64,000 nucleotides of DNA from Intrasporangium calvum DSM 43043 (GTDB lineage Bacteria; Actinomycetota; Actinomycetes; Actinomycetales; Dermatophilaceae): NCBI RefSeq assembly GCF_000184685.1, contig NC_014830.1, forward strand, positions 2,976,001 through 3,040,000. The letters are read 5' to 3'. Position 1 is the first letter of the stretch; each line of letters begins with the position of its first letter. The notes below the pieces were generated by a model. It had not been told where the DNA came from and did not search any database. It saw nothing but the letters and a program-made list of their open reading frames with translations. Shown here piece after piece: positions 1 through 8,774 of the stretch. A program made the translations under genes and the position numbers.

Positions 1-720
1 GAACGTGCCCGTGTTCCCTGCAGCGGACGCCTCGTCGACGGCCACCACGGCGTTGTCGGCGGCGACGTCGGGTGCCGTGTTCGACGGCGGGTTGACGCCG
101 GGAGCGTCGGTGCAGATGTCATCGACCTCGAAGTAGTTGCCGGTGTCATGGACCACGACGTAGGCGATGTCGGCCGAGGCCCGGGTGATCTTCAGCTCGG
201 CCATCGTTCCCGTGCCGAGGTTGGTGCCACTCGAGGCGGTTGACTCCAGCAGTGCAGCGGACGAGTCGTAAGCCTCCAGAACGACGGGCGTGTTGGTGCT
301 TGCGAGGAGGCTGAAAGTCGAGGCGGGCCCGTTGAGGAAGTCGATCCGGCCGGCGCCCTGGTCGACGCCGAGCCACGCCCAGTGCGTGCCGTGGCTGGTG
401 TACTGGCCAGAGGGGTACTTGCCGTTGTAGCCGCCGGTGGCGAAATCGCCCACGAGCCAGCTGTATCCGGCCGTGGTCGTGAACTGCACCCCGCCGATCG
501 CACCGGCCGAGAGATTGGTGCTGTCGGGGAGGTCCTCGAACCCGATGTAGCCCGCCTCGCTGCAGACGTAGGCATCCGGGTTGGAGATGACGGTCACCGA
601 GTTGGCCGCGGAGGCGGCCGTGGGTACGGCGACGGCAGACGTGGCAGCCAGGGCCAAGCCGGCCAGGAGTGCTGCGGGCTGGCGCCGAGGGCGCAGGGCA
701 GCACGGATTGAGCTCTTCAT
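1..720 (-). CDS. Secreted protein, 3' end beyond window
   Basis: The frame is open from an ATG at 720 to the window edge, giving 240 codons with no stop. AAGGGGG lies just upstream as ribosome binding site. The first ~40 residues form a signal peptide (basic start MKSSIRAALRPRR, then an Ala/Leu-rich core ending near ASAAN). The next ~170 residues are a beta-rich, Thr/Ser/Gly-rich domain with no motif I recognise. After a Pro/Asn linker near residue 215 the sequence NAVVAVDEASAAGNTGTF resembles the opening strand of VCBS/HYR-type Ig-like repeats, so more such domains may follow outside the window. Function unknown; probably cell-surface or extracellular. Confidence 0.75.
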   Translation of the reverse strand, partial: MKSSIRAALRPRRQPAALLAGLALAATSAVAVPTAASAANSVTVISNPDAYVCSEAGYIGFEDLPDSTNLSAGAIGGVQFTTTAGYSWLVGDFATGGYNGKYPSGQYTSHGTHWAWLGVDQGAGRIDFLNGPASTFSLLASTNTPVVLEAYDSSAALLESTASSGTNLGTGTMAELKITRASADIAYVVVHDTGNYFEVDDICTDAPGVNPPSNTAPDVAADNAVVAVDEASAAGNTGTF

Positions 721-999
721 GGTTCCCCCTTGAAGGACGTGATCCCTCGAGCCACGGAGCGGACACGCTGGCACGAGGTGAGACATCGGAAATCGTTCCG
801 TCCAGGCGCCGTCCCCACGGCGCCAACCCCCTTTGGCGGGCCCCGGATCCCCCGATCCTCGACGATGGCCCCTCCTCAGGATGCCGACCTGAGCCGCTCC
901 TGTCTCGCGAATCGCGGATCTGCCTTGCGCTGGGAGGGAACTCAGCGGCATACGACCCTTTTGCGTGTCGTCCACCGTGCGGAAGGCCACGGCACGCAC
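721..999. other. Intergenic spacer
   Basis: Leader region of the minus-strand secreted-protein gene. It holds that gene's ribosome binding site next to 720 and one copy of the dispersed motif (CTCAGCGGCATACG, 941-954). No other gene or convincing promoter hexamer was seen. Confidence 0.4.
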
Positions 1000-1032
1000 G
1001 ACCCGGAGGTCTCGACTGAGAACCTCCGGGTC
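1000..1032 (-). terminator. Hairpin terminator after BNR gene
   Basis: Perfect 11-bp inverted repeat: GACCCGGAGGT at 1000-1010 pairs with ACCTCCGGGTC at 1022-1032, with an 11-nt loop. It lies 50 nt beyond the stop of the minus-strand gene ending at 1082. There is no T-run, as is usual in high-GC actinobacteria. Confidence 0.7.
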
Positions 1033-1081
1033 GTCGCGTTCCTGCCTGCCGCTCCGGCTGCACCAGGGCGGTCAGGGCCGC

Positions 1082-2938
1082 TCAGCTGTCGTCGCTGAAG
1101 GTGCCTCCGTAGATGCTCGAGTTGCCGAAGGCCGGGTCGCACGCGTTGTTCGGGCCCGGACGCAAGGCGAGCGAGTGGCTCGCCGGGAGCTCCGCGGCCG
1201 ATGCGCGGTCCCTCGGCCGGTCGGCCACGATCGGCTCCGCGTTCGCGCCGGTGACGTCATCGACGAAGGCCTGGCGGTATGCGTTGATCTCCGGGCAGAC
1301 CACGCCGTCCCGCATGTCGTTCCAGACCGCTGCCCCGTAGTCCCGGGTGGCAACTGCGTAGTTGTAGTCGCCGAGGAACTCTGCCGTCAGGGCGTTGGCG
1401 CTCGACGCGCGGCCGTCGCCCTCCGGGCCTCGCAGCTCGGTCGTCCACGACGTGAGGGCTCCTGTGTCCGGGGCCATCTCGGCGTGCATCACCACTCCGA
1501 GGACGCGCCGGGGTTCCGTCGTGTTGGTGCGCCACGGGTCGAGCCAGGCGTTGTAGACGAGCCAGACGTCGGTGCCGTCCGGTGAGACCGCGACGGCCGG
1601 GAAGTTCGCCCGATCGCCGGGTGTGCTCACCGCCTCGGCCCCGGAGTACGACTCTCCGCCGTCGGTCGAGACGCTGACGAAGGCACGTTCCTCGTTGGTC
1701 CCTTGCCGGTCGTCGGCCCAGGTGACCACGATGTCGTCGGTCGCGTCCGCGCCGCTGGGTGCCCCGTTGGCGATGTCGAGGCTCGGGAAGTTGATCGTCC
1801 GGGCTCCGGCGATGCCGTCGATGGTGAACCGTCCTTGGGCCGGGTCGAACTGGCCAAGGCCATGGACGTCGAGGACGGCTCGCGGCCGCTCGAAGTTGGC
1901 GCCGCCGTCGAACGAACGGGCCTGGAAGAAGACGTCGCCGCGCGTCTGGATGTCCGTGCCGACCCACATGACGTAGACGACGCCCCGGCTGTCGGTCCGG
2001 ATGCCGCAGCCCTGGCGCCCACCGGTCTGCCAGGTGTTGGTGGCCGCCGTGATCTGGCGCGTCGTCCACCGGGCGCCACCGTCGGTGGAGCGGGCGAAGA
2101 GGACCGGCTCCGAGCCGGCCGCGCCCCGGAACCCGACGTTGCAGACGTAGACATTGCCGAAGTGCGGGCTGCTCGCGGCGTTGTCCGCCCAGAGCTGCTC
2201 CTTGTCGCTGAAGAGCGCCGAGTTCTGCCGCGTCACGACGACGGGCGGCATCCAGGCGTCCTTGTCGCCGGCCATGGCCGCGGCGACGTCGTCCGTCCGC
2301 GAGACCGCGATCGCGCCTGCGCCGAGGAACCCCGGGTTGCCCGGGAAGTTCGTCGCGATGTTGGCGTAGTACAGGCGCTGCCCGTTCTCCCACGAGAAGC
2401 TGCCATCGTCCGCCGGGACAGGCCCGAAGACGAGCTCGGGGTCGCCGTTGGAGACCATCCCGTTCTCGTAGTACCAGGGCAGCGTCCCGATGGGGCCTTC
2501 GGGGTCCGGCTGGCAGCCAGTGTCGCCTGCCGGCGGCACACCCACTGAGATGTCGGGCTGCCCGAGGCAGCTGGGGGCGACGCGGGCCGAGAAGCCGGTG
2601 TAGTCCGGCTGGACCCACGTCCTGCCGGCGTCGTTGGAGAACTGGACGCCGGAGACGCCGACGCCCGCGGTGAAGGGACACGTCCGGTCGTCGCCGGCGT
2701 TGCACGCCTCCATGTCGATGTTGTCGTTGGCCCCCGCCACGAGGATGTTCGTGTCAACCGGGTTGACCGCGAGGCCGGGCTCGTTCTGCTTGTTCTGCGA
2801 GAACAGGTTGTCGTTGCTGCCGACGGTCACTTCCGTCGAGCCGCCAGGGGTGACCGGGTCGGCGAACGCCGCCCCCGCCACCAACAAGGACGCAGCAGTC
2901 GCCGCCGCCGCGAGGGACGTTCTGAAGTGGTTGCGCAT
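1082..2938 (-). CDS. Secreted BNR/sialidase-like beta-propeller
   Basis: A 618-residue exported protein. The start is the ATG at 2938 (MRNHFRTSL), chosen because AGGAG sits 7 nt upstream and it is followed directly by a signal peptide ending near [11 protein letters not shown]. At least four Asp-box-type motifs are visible ([40 protein letters not shown]), each marking one blade of a sialidase-type six-bladed propeller. Known families with this fold include exo-alpha-sialidases and many non-catalytic carbohydrate-binding propellers. I could not pick out a catalytic Arg triad, so sialidase activity is not claimed. Divergent from the PhoX-like gene at 3278. Confidence 0.75.
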   Translation of the reverse strand: MRNHFRTSLAAAATAASLLVAGAAFADPVTPGGSTEVTVGSNDNLFSQNKQNEPGLAVNPVDTNILVAGANDNIDMEACNAGDDRTCPFTAGVGVSGVQFSNDAGRTWVQPDYTGFSARVAPSCLGQPDISVGVPPAGDTGCQPDPEGPIGTLPWYYENGMVSNGDPELVFGPVPADDGSFSWENGQRLYYANIATNFPGNPGFLGAGAIAVSRTDDVAAAMAGDKDAWMPPVVVTRQNSALFSDKEQLWADNAASSPHFGNVYVCNVGFRGAAGSEPVLFARSTDGGARWTTRQITAATNTWQTGGRQGCGIRTDSRGVVYVMWVGTDIQTRGDVFFQARSFDGGANFERPRAVLDVHGLGQFDPAQGRFTIDGIAGARTINFPSLDIANGAPSGADATDDIVVTWADDRQGTNEERAFVSVSTDGGESYSGAEAVSTPGDRANFPAVAVSPDGTDVWLVYNAWLDPWRTNTTEPRRVLGVVMHAEMAPDTGALTSWTTELRGPEGDGRASSANALTAEFLGDYNYAVATRDYGAAVWNDMRDGVVCPEINAYRQAFVDDVTGANAEPIVADRPRDRASAAELPASHSLALRPGPNNACDPAFGNSSIYGGTFSDDS

Positions 2939-3277
2939 GACACTCCTAGAGAGAATGGGACAACATGCGCGGCGCGCCATGCCCCAGAATCCTGGGGGCG
3001 GTGGCCGGTGGCCCCGGCCCGTCCCCGGGCACAGTGGTCGCCATCACATCGTGCGACGATCCACGCGGGTCGGCAAGACGAAGCGGCCGGCGTCGAGCTC
3101 GGCAGGTCGTCAACCGCGCCCGCCTCCCGGTCCGGCGTGCGTGCGGACCGCGGTCCGCCCGCGGCGGTCTCAAGCGTTGGCGTCCCCGACTCAAACCGGC
3201 CAGACCTGGGTTGCCCCCGGTTCACCGGACGCCGAGAAGGTGCGGGTGTCATCACGACGCAGACCTTGGAGGATCGT
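2939..3277. promoter_or_regulatory. Divergent promoter region
   Basis: A 339-bp spacer between two outward-facing genes for secreted proteins, so both promoters must lie here. Ribosome binding sites are visible at both edges. No gene was seen in it. A possible PHO-box-like repeat lies at 3210-3229. Confidence 0.5.
3210..3229 (+). promoter_or_regulatory. Possible PHO-box-like direct repeat
   Basis: Two adjacent 10-nt units, GTTGCCCCCG and GTTCACCGGA, 49 nt before the PhoX-like start. Streptomyces PhoP boxes are direct repeats built on GTTCACC. Only the second unit fits well, so this is a weak candidate, supported mainly by the phosphatase identity of the downstream gene. Confidence 0.3.
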
Positions 3278-4507
3278 GTGAAGAAGCACCTCACCGTCGC
3301 GGCCGCCGCCGTCGCCACGCTCAGCGTGGCCGGTCCCGCGGTCGCCGCGAACGGCCCATTCGCCTTCGAGCCGATCGACGGCTCCGCCTACACCCAGCAG
3401 AGCGCGGCTTGGGGGCAGCCGCTCGTCGCGCCGGCCGGCTTCACCCAGCAGCTCGTCGCAGACGAGACCGTGCTGGACATCTACGGCGGCGGCGCCGACG
3501 ACCTGACCGACATGAACGTCCACAACGAGACCGGCCCGGACGCCGGACGCTACCTCATCCGTACGCACGAGGTGGGCTCCAACGGGGCTGTGTCCGTCGT
3601 CGACCTGCGGACCGGCGAGGCCCGTGTCGTCGCCCAGGACGCGGGGTTCAAGCGTCTCGACGGCATTGAGTGGACCCCTTGGGGCACGGTCCTGTTCGCG
3701 GAGGAGACTGCGGGCGGACGCCTCTTCGAGGGCTTCTTCGACCCGAAGAACCCCTTCGCGCCGATGGAGTGGGTGGCGCGCCCCGAGGTGGGCATCCTGC
3801 GCCACGAAGGCATCGGTGCGATGGCCGACGGCACCGTCTTCGTCATCGACGAGCTGAACGGCGGCTCGATCTTCAAGTTCGTGCCGACCACCCGTGGTGA
3901 CCTGTCCGACGGGCAGCTCTACGCCCTGAAGGTCAGCGGCCTCTCGGATGCCGAACAGCTGTGGAACGCATCGTCGTACCTCGCCAAGTCAGGCGCCTTC
4001 GAGTGGGTCGCCCTCGACATGGACCAGGTCGTCCTCGACGCAAACGTGGCAGCCGATGCCGTCAGCGCGTCCGAGTTCGGGCGTCCCGAGGACGTCGAGA
4101 TCATCGGCCAGAAGGTCTATGTCGCCAACACGACCGAGGACCGCGTCGTCGAGATCGACCTGGCCAAGAGCGTCCTCAACACCTTCGTCCACGCCGGCGA
4201 CAACGTCCCGACGGAGAACCGCAGCGCCGGCGTGACCGGCTTCAACTCGCCCGACAACCTGGCCAAGAGCGGCGACGGCCGCCTCTGGATCGTCGAGGAC
4301 AACGTGCCCAGCGACATCTGGGCCACCCAGCCGGACACCGACGGCGACGGGCAGGCCGATCGGGTCGAGCTCTTCGCCTCAGCCGTGGACCCGGGAGCGG
4401 AGATCTCCGGCATCTACTTCGGCACGGACCCGAAGACGCTCTACTTCAACATCCAGCATCCGACCAAGCCGCTGGCCGACGGCACGTGGAAGATCACCCG
4501 CCGCTGA
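3278..4507 (+). CDS. PhoX-like (DUF839) secreted phosphatase
   Basis: A 409-residue protein with an N-terminal signal peptide (VKKHLTVAAAAVATL to PAVAANG). The GTG at 3278 is chosen because GGAGGA lies 4 nt upstream and it begins the signal peptide; longer versions of the frame add sequence unlike a secretion signal. The body has features of the DUF839/PhoX family: IEWTPWGTVLFAEET, RPEDVEI, FNSPDNLAKSGDGRLWIVED and the C-terminal EISGIYFGTDPKTLYFNIQHP. Characterised PhoX enzymes are exported alkaline phosphatases using iron and calcium; orthologous activity here is inference. A strong terminator follows. A phosphate-starvation role would agree with the weak PHO-box candidate upstream. Confidence 0.8.
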   Translation: MKKHLTVAAAAVATLSVAGPAVAANGPFAFEPIDGSAYTQQSAAWGQPLVAPAGFTQQLVADETVLDIYGGGADDLTDMNVHNETGPDAGRYLIRTHEVGSNGAVSVVDLRTGEARVVAQDAGFKRLDGIEWTPWGTVLFAEETAGGRLFEGFFDPKNPFAPMEWVARPEVGILRHEGIGAMADGTVFVIDELNGGSIFKFVPTTRGDLSDGQLYALKVSGLSDAEQLWNASSYLAKSGAFEWVALDMDQVVLDANVAADAVSASEFGRPEDVEIIGQKVYVANTTEDRVVEIDLAKSVLNTFVHAGDNVPTENRSAGVTGFNSPDNLAKSGDGRLWIVEDNVPSDIWATQPDTDGDGQADRVELFASAVDPGAEISGIYFGTDPKTLYFNIQHPTKPLADGTWKITRR

Positions 4508-4554
4508 CGCAGCGGGTCTGCCCAGCCAAGGGAAAGCCGGCGCCGTGGCGCCAC

Positions 4555-4586
4555 ACGTGGGGCCGTCCGGGGGGACGGCCCCACGT
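4555..4586 (+). terminator. Strong hairpin terminator after phoX-like gene
   Basis: Fourteen-bp perfect stem (ACGTGGGGCCGTCC at 4555-4568, complement at 4573-4586) with a four-G loop, 48 nt after the stop codon. Confidence 0.8.
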
Positions 4587-4618
4587 CGCGTTCCACGTCG
4601 CGGATGACAACCCGTGAT

Positions 4619-4902
4619 CACACGTTGAAGCTCTCCGCCCGGACGAGCGCCTTGATCCGATGGTTCCGGAGTTCGGCGACGGCGAGGTGGCCGCTCCTGG
4701 GTGACATCGCGACGAGGCGGATCACCAGCCGTTTCATCTCGCGCCGCCATGCGACAGCCTGTTCAGCGGCGAGGCGCTTCCAGTCCCAATCGGCCGGGAG
4801 AAGGTGATCGGATGAGACCGTTTTCCCTGTCGTGCACTCTCGCTGCAGCGTGGCGTAGAAGTCGCGCTGAGCACTGTCCGCTTGGCGCCGGCTACGACGG
4901 CG
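4619..4902 (-). pseudogene. Unrecognised decayed coding remnant
   Basis: A protein-like minus frame runs about 94 codons to a TGA at 4619, ending LRNHRIKALVRAESFNV. It contains plausible coding sequence (LLPADWDWKRLAAEQAVAW) but no start codon, and is closed upstream by TGA near 4900. The neighbouring frame continues upstream with equally protein-like sequence (LDLLSLACDAVVAGAKRTVL), so a frameshift near 4870 probably broke one gene. It lies next to the ychF fragment, in a region of debris. Family not recognised. Confidence 0.35.
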
Positions 4903-4998
4903 TCACAGGCCAGTGACAAGAGGTCCAGGGGACTTCTTCTCGGCAAGGAGAGATAGCTGGCCTCCTCCGGCACCAACTGACTACCCCCAGAACCGTCC

Positions 4999-5265
4999 GC
5001 CGGGGCGACCGACGCCGCGAGCTCCGTCTTGAGGTCCGCGTCGGCGAGCTGGTCCTCGTCGAGGTTGAACATGTAGATGAAGGGCTTCGTCGTCAGCAGA
5101 CCCAGCCCCCTCGCCTCGGCCAGGTCGACCCCGGAAGCGAGCCCAGCGGCATACAACATCCTGCCTTCCTCGAGCCCCTCCCCCACGCTGGCGCCGCGGA
5201 CCAGCCCGGCGATGTCGACGAAACTCACCGTCGCCGGCAGGATCCGCTCGCTCCCGAAGATCGCA
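4999..5265 (-). pseudogene. Partial internally deleted ychF copy
   Basis: Nearly identical to the middle of the intact ychF at 24607-25701: FGSERILPATVSFVDIAGLV, then LYAAGLASGVDLAEARGLGL and DEDQLADADLKTELAASVAP. It lacks the P-loop and the C-terminal TGS domain, and about 85 internal codons are missing. The junction fuses GEGL directly to EEG, where both parental sequences share GCTCG, so deletion between short repeats is likely. Flanks match nothing in ychF. It cannot make a functional GTPase. One base differs in the embedded dispersed motif (AGCGGCATAC here, AGCAGCATAC in the intact gene). Confidence 0.9.
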
Positions 5266-5405
5266 CACGCGGGTCCACGTGGGGCGAGGGCGGTTTCTGC
5301 TGAACCGCTGCATCGGGACGCCTGCGTGGGTAGGTTGAAATTCCGGACCGTCGTACAGGTCGGTGGTGGTTGGGGCGCCACCGAACCCCCTCGAGAGGAA
5401 TACCC

Positions 5406-5675
5406 ATGCCGGTCTTCATGGTGGAGCGCCAGTTCGCCGAGCAGCTGGACGTCCCCCCGGAGACCGCCGTGGAGATCAACGCCATCAACGACGACTCCGG
5501 GGTGCGCTGGCTCTCCTCGTTCCTCTCGGCCGACAAGCGCAAGACCTTCTGCCTGTACGAGGCGGACAACATCGAGGCGATCCGGGCGGCCGCCGTCCGG
5601 GCGGGCCTCCCCGCCGACACCATCATGGAGCTCTCCGGGACGATCTCTCCGGACGGGTCGTTCACACCGATGTAG
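5406..5675 (+). CDS. DUF4242 small (nickel-binding-like) protein
   Basis: An 89-residue protein, MPVFMVERQFAEQL to SPDGSFTPM. The start is fixed by AGAGGA about 6 nt upstream. Length and sequence (VRWLSSFLSADKRKTFCLYE, ADNIEAIRAAAVRAGLPAD) fit the DUF4242 family, whose Streptomyces member SCO4226 is a ferredoxin-fold nickel-binding protein. Metal binding here is inferred only from family. Its stop lies 10 bp from the stop of the convergent LuxR gene. Confidence 0.75.
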   Translation: MPVFMVERQFAEQLDVPPETAVEINAINDDSGVRWLSSFLSADKRKTFCLYEADNIEAIRAAAVRAGLPADTIMELSGTISPDGSFTPM

Positions 5676-5685
5676 CTGGACCTGG

Positions 5686-8616
5686 TCATCGCCCCGAACG
5701 GAGCAGACCGTGCTCAGTGGCGAAGATCGCAGCCTTGGTGCGGTTGGGGGCAGCGGTCTTGCCCAGGATGCTGCGGACGTGGTTCGCGGCCGTGTTCGCG
5801 CTGAGGAACAGCCGTTCGCCGATCTCGCGGTTGGACAGGCCCTCGGCGACCAGACGGAGAACATCCACCTCCCGCTCGGTCAGGCCGTTGGGAAGAGGTG
5901 GGTGTACCGCGTCGGGCGCCGGGACGGTGTCGAGGTCGCGAAGGACGGCCCAATGACCGATTCGCCGTGCCAGCGCACCCGCCTCGTCGGCGAGCCCGGC
6001 GGCCGACGGCCCGGCCGTCGTGCCTGAGACCCGGGCCCGGTGACGGCTCCAGGCGGCCAGTGTCTCGGCTTGGTGGGTGACCGCCCCCATCCGCCTGTCC
6101 ATGGCCAGGGCGCGCTCAAAATGAAGGTCAGCGCTCGACGCACCCAGCAGCGAGTCCAGCTCGCCCAGACGGCGATCGGCGCTCCCGAAGACCGCGACGA
6201 ACTGCCCGGCCATGAGATTCCCGTCGGCGTGTCTGGCCAGCAGCGGCCGTAGCACCCGGGCGGTGGACACGTCGTCGAGCTTCACCGCCGCCTCGGTCAT
6301 GAACGCCAGGACGCCGCCCCACTGAGCACCGGTCCGATGGTCCTGGATCTGGTCACACAGGTGGCTCAGCAGAGGGGCCGCCGCCGGCCACATCTCCAGC
6401 TCGGTATACAGCGCCAAGAGACCTGGGAGCCAGTGACCGTCGAGATGCTCCTTGCCGGTCAGGAACGGGCGCACCTGTGCCAGGCGGCCGGTGACACGCC
6501 GCAGCATGAACTGTTGCACTCCCCAGGATCCCTCGGTAGCGCCGTCGAACTCCTGGTTGAACTGTTCCAGCCAGGCCACAATGCGCTCGGCCGCCGCATA
6601 GTCTCCTACCGCGTACCGATGGGCGTACCGGCTGCACCCGGCGACGTACCGGAAGAACGGCTGTCCGCGGGACAGAGCAAGCTCGGTGAGGTCGCGCTGA
6701 GCACTGGTCCAAGCAGGCTCGTCCCCCACGATGTAGGCGAAGACGGAGCGATAGAACGCGGCCGGACCGAGATGGTCGGCGTCCCCGAGACGGGAGCCGA
6801 TCTCGTACAGCTCGACTGCCCTGGCCAGCAGCTCGGGCGCCAGCTGAGGGGTCATCCCCTGCCACAGGGTCCGACCGAGCGCGTGAGCGACCAGCTCCGC
6901 GTCCCCGTCCGCGCGGGCCAGCGCCAGCGCATCCTCTCCCCACACTCGAGCCCGTTGCGAGTCACCCGTGAACGCGGACGCTCTGCCCATGCTCGCGAGA
7001 GCGCGCACGTACAGCGGGTCACTGCGGTCCAGGGCGGCGCCCTCAAGAGCCTCGCTGAGCATCACCAGCGACGGCTGGCCGTTGACCCCGGGCCGGGCGG
7101 AGGCGTCCTCGTGACCAATCGCGGCCAGCAGCCGGGTTCGCGGGCTCTTGCTCGAAGCCAGGTCGGCGTACAGCCGTCGGGCGGTCGTGAAGTCGCCGGC
7201 GTGCATGTAACAACGGGCCGCGGTCAGGAGCAGCTCCACCCGGGGCGGGCCTTGGGCGGCGTGCAGCTGCGCTGCCCGCTCGTAGAGCGCCGCGGCCTCA
7301 CCCGGGGCGATGCTGCGCACCGCCTGCTCAGCCGCCAGCACCAGGTAGTGCACCGCCTTGTCCCCGTGTCCGAGCGCTTTGGCCTGGAGGTAGTGATGCG
7401 CCAGCTGGGCGACCAGTCCCGGATCGTCCTCAGCCATCCGGCCCTCGAGAACCTCCGCGACCCGCGCGTGGGCAGCCGCGCGACCAGTGGAGGACATCCG
7501 ATCGAGCACGGCCTGCCGGGCCAGCGCGTGCGCGAACCGGAAACCCCCACCGTCCGGGTCTGTGCCGAGAAGGCCGGCCCGGACCCCGAAGTCCAGCCCC
7601 TCGAGAACCACCGCCGAGTCCAGGTCATCAGCCTGGACCAGGACCGAGGGATCAATCTGGTCGCCTGCAACTGCTGCCAGCTCGACGACACGCGCGTGCT
7701 CCGCGCTGAAGGCGGCCAGCCGACGCTCCAGCGCGTCCTGGACCGAACGTGGCGCCTGGGCGAATCCGGAGCGCATGGCCTCCAGCCCTCCGCGGGTCTG
7801 GAGGTCGTGCCAGTACTCCTGGAGGAAGAACGGATTGCCCCCGGTGTGGTCCCGCAGCACCGGGGCGGCCGCCCGGACCGAGGCCCGCGACACGCCGGTC
7901 TGGCGCAACAGGTACTCCGCCACGTCCTCGGTGGAGAGCCCGACCAGGTCGATCCGCTCGACTCCGTCAAGACGGTGCAGGTCCGCGATCGCATAGGTGA
8001 CGGCGTCAGTGCGGTCCGGGGCCGTGGTCCGACGCGTGGCCAGCACGAGCAGCTGCTCCCCCGCGGTCGACTCGGCCATGTGGGAGAGCAACGCCAGGGT
8101 CGGCTCCTGTGCCCAGTGCAGGTCTTCGAGAACCAGCACCAGCGGCCCACGCTCGGCCACCGCCAACAGGACGCGCAGCACCGCGTCGAAGAGGACCGGC
8201 CGGGACTCGGGGTCGCCGGGAGCGGGTTGTGGCGACTGTGGCCAGTGGTGGGCGGCCTTGGCGGTCAGCCTGAGGAGCGGGGCCGCCGCCGACGGCGGAA
8301 TCTCTGCGAGCGCTGCGGGGGTCGCCTGGCCGAGCGCCTGCTCCAGGATCGCGATGAACGGCCGGTAGGGGATGTCGAGGTCCTCCCGGCAGGCACCCCA
8401 GAGCACCGTGGCCCCATGCTCGCGCAGCGCCTTCGCGGCCTCCGCCACCAGCCGGGTCTTGCCGACCCCCGGCTCACCACCTACGAAGACCAGTTGCCGT
8501 CGGTCGTCCTCGACCGCTGCCCAGACCGCCTCCAGACGTTCGATCTCAGCGTGGCGGCCGACGAAGGCTGTACCACTTGGCCCGGGCCCGGTCGCTGAGC
8601 CCAGCGAGGCGGTCAC
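5686..8616 (-). CDS. Large LuxR-family (LAL) ATP-binding regulator
   Basis: A ~976-residue regulator. Residues ~15-300 form an AAA/NB-ARC-like ATPase with Walker A GGEPGVGKTRL (~residues 46-56) and Walker B LVLVLEDLHWAQ. The middle is helical TPR-like sequence. The last ~65 residues are a LuxR-type helix-turn-helix (LTEREVDVLRLVAEGLSNRE, SANTAANHVRSILGKT). GTG at 8616 is preferred over GTG at 8622 because GAAAGG is then spaced 5-8 nt upstream. MalT-like LAL regulators sense small ligands and activate nearby genes; the divergent flavin oxidoreductase at 8775 and the convergent DUF4242 gene are the obvious candidates, by position only. Confidence 0.85.
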   Translation of the reverse strand: MTASLGSATGPGPSGTAFVGRHAEIERLEAVWAAVEDDRRQLVFVGGEPGVGKTRLVAEAAKALREHGATVLWGACREDLDIPYRPFIAILEQALGQATPAALAEIPPSAAAPLLRLTAKAAHHWPQSPQPAPGDPESRPVLFDAVLRVLLAVAERGPLVLVLEDLHWAQEPTLALLSHMAESTAGEQLLVLATRRTTAPDRTDAVTYAIADLHRLDGVERIDLVGLSTEDVAEYLLRQTGVSRASVRAAAPVLRDHTGGNPFFLQEYWHDLQTRGGLEAMRSGFAQAPRSVQDALERRLAAFSAEHARVVELAAVAGDQIDPSVLVQADDLDSAVVLEGLDFGVRAGLLGTDPDGGGFRFAHALARQAVLDRMSSTGRAAAHARVAEVLEGRMAEDDPGLVAQLAHHYLQAKALGHGDKAVHYLVLAAEQAVRSIAPGEAAALYERAAQLHAAQGPPRVELLLTAARCYMHAGDFTTARRLYADLASSKSPRTRLLAAIGHEDASARPGVNGQPSLVMLSEALEGAALDRSDPLYVRALASMGRASAFTGDSQRARVWGEDALALARADGDAELVAHALGRTLWQGMTPQLAPELLARAVELYEIGSRLGDADHLGPAAFYRSVFAYIVGDEPAWTSAQRDLTELALSRGQPFFRYVAGCSRYAHRYAVGDYAAAERIVAWLEQFNQEFDGATEGSWGVQQFMLRRVTGRLAQVRPFLTGKEHLDGHWLPGLLALYTELEMWPAAAPLLSHLCDQIQDHRTGAQWGGVLAFMTEAAVKLDDVSTARVLRPLLARHADGNLMAGQFVAVFGSADRRLGELDSLLGASSADLHFERALAMDRRMGAVTHQAETLAAWSRHRARVSGTTAGPSAAGLADEAGALARRIGHWAVLRDLDTVPAPDAVHPPLPNGLTEREVDVLRLVAEGLSNREIGERLFLSANTAANHVRSILGKTAAPNRTKAAIFATEHGLLRSGR

Positions 8617-8774
8617 GATCACCTTTCGACTCTATCCGGATCAACCTCTTCGACAGATAGTCAGATCTGACCCTCTCGGCTGCCGCATTGGGTCAGATCA
8701 GGTCAGGCGCCCAGGCCCGGCTCTCCGTAGCCTCGATTGCACCAGCAGAGCCCGACCCCCAACCAGGAGCGGCC

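Noticed and set aside
2927-3277. N-terminal extension of the PhoX-like protein
   Set aside because: The extension is basic low-complexity sequence without homology and would bury the signal peptide.
4999-5265. The ychF fragment as a functional paralogue
   Set aside because: It lacks the P-loop and TGS domains and has an internal 85-codon deletion.
4734-5864. A 376-codon minus-strand frame joining the LuxR end, the ychF fragment and unknown sequence
   Set aside because: It is a chance fusion across the LuxR gene in the wrong frame, the DUF4242 gene and ychF debris; no start signal and no continuous homology.
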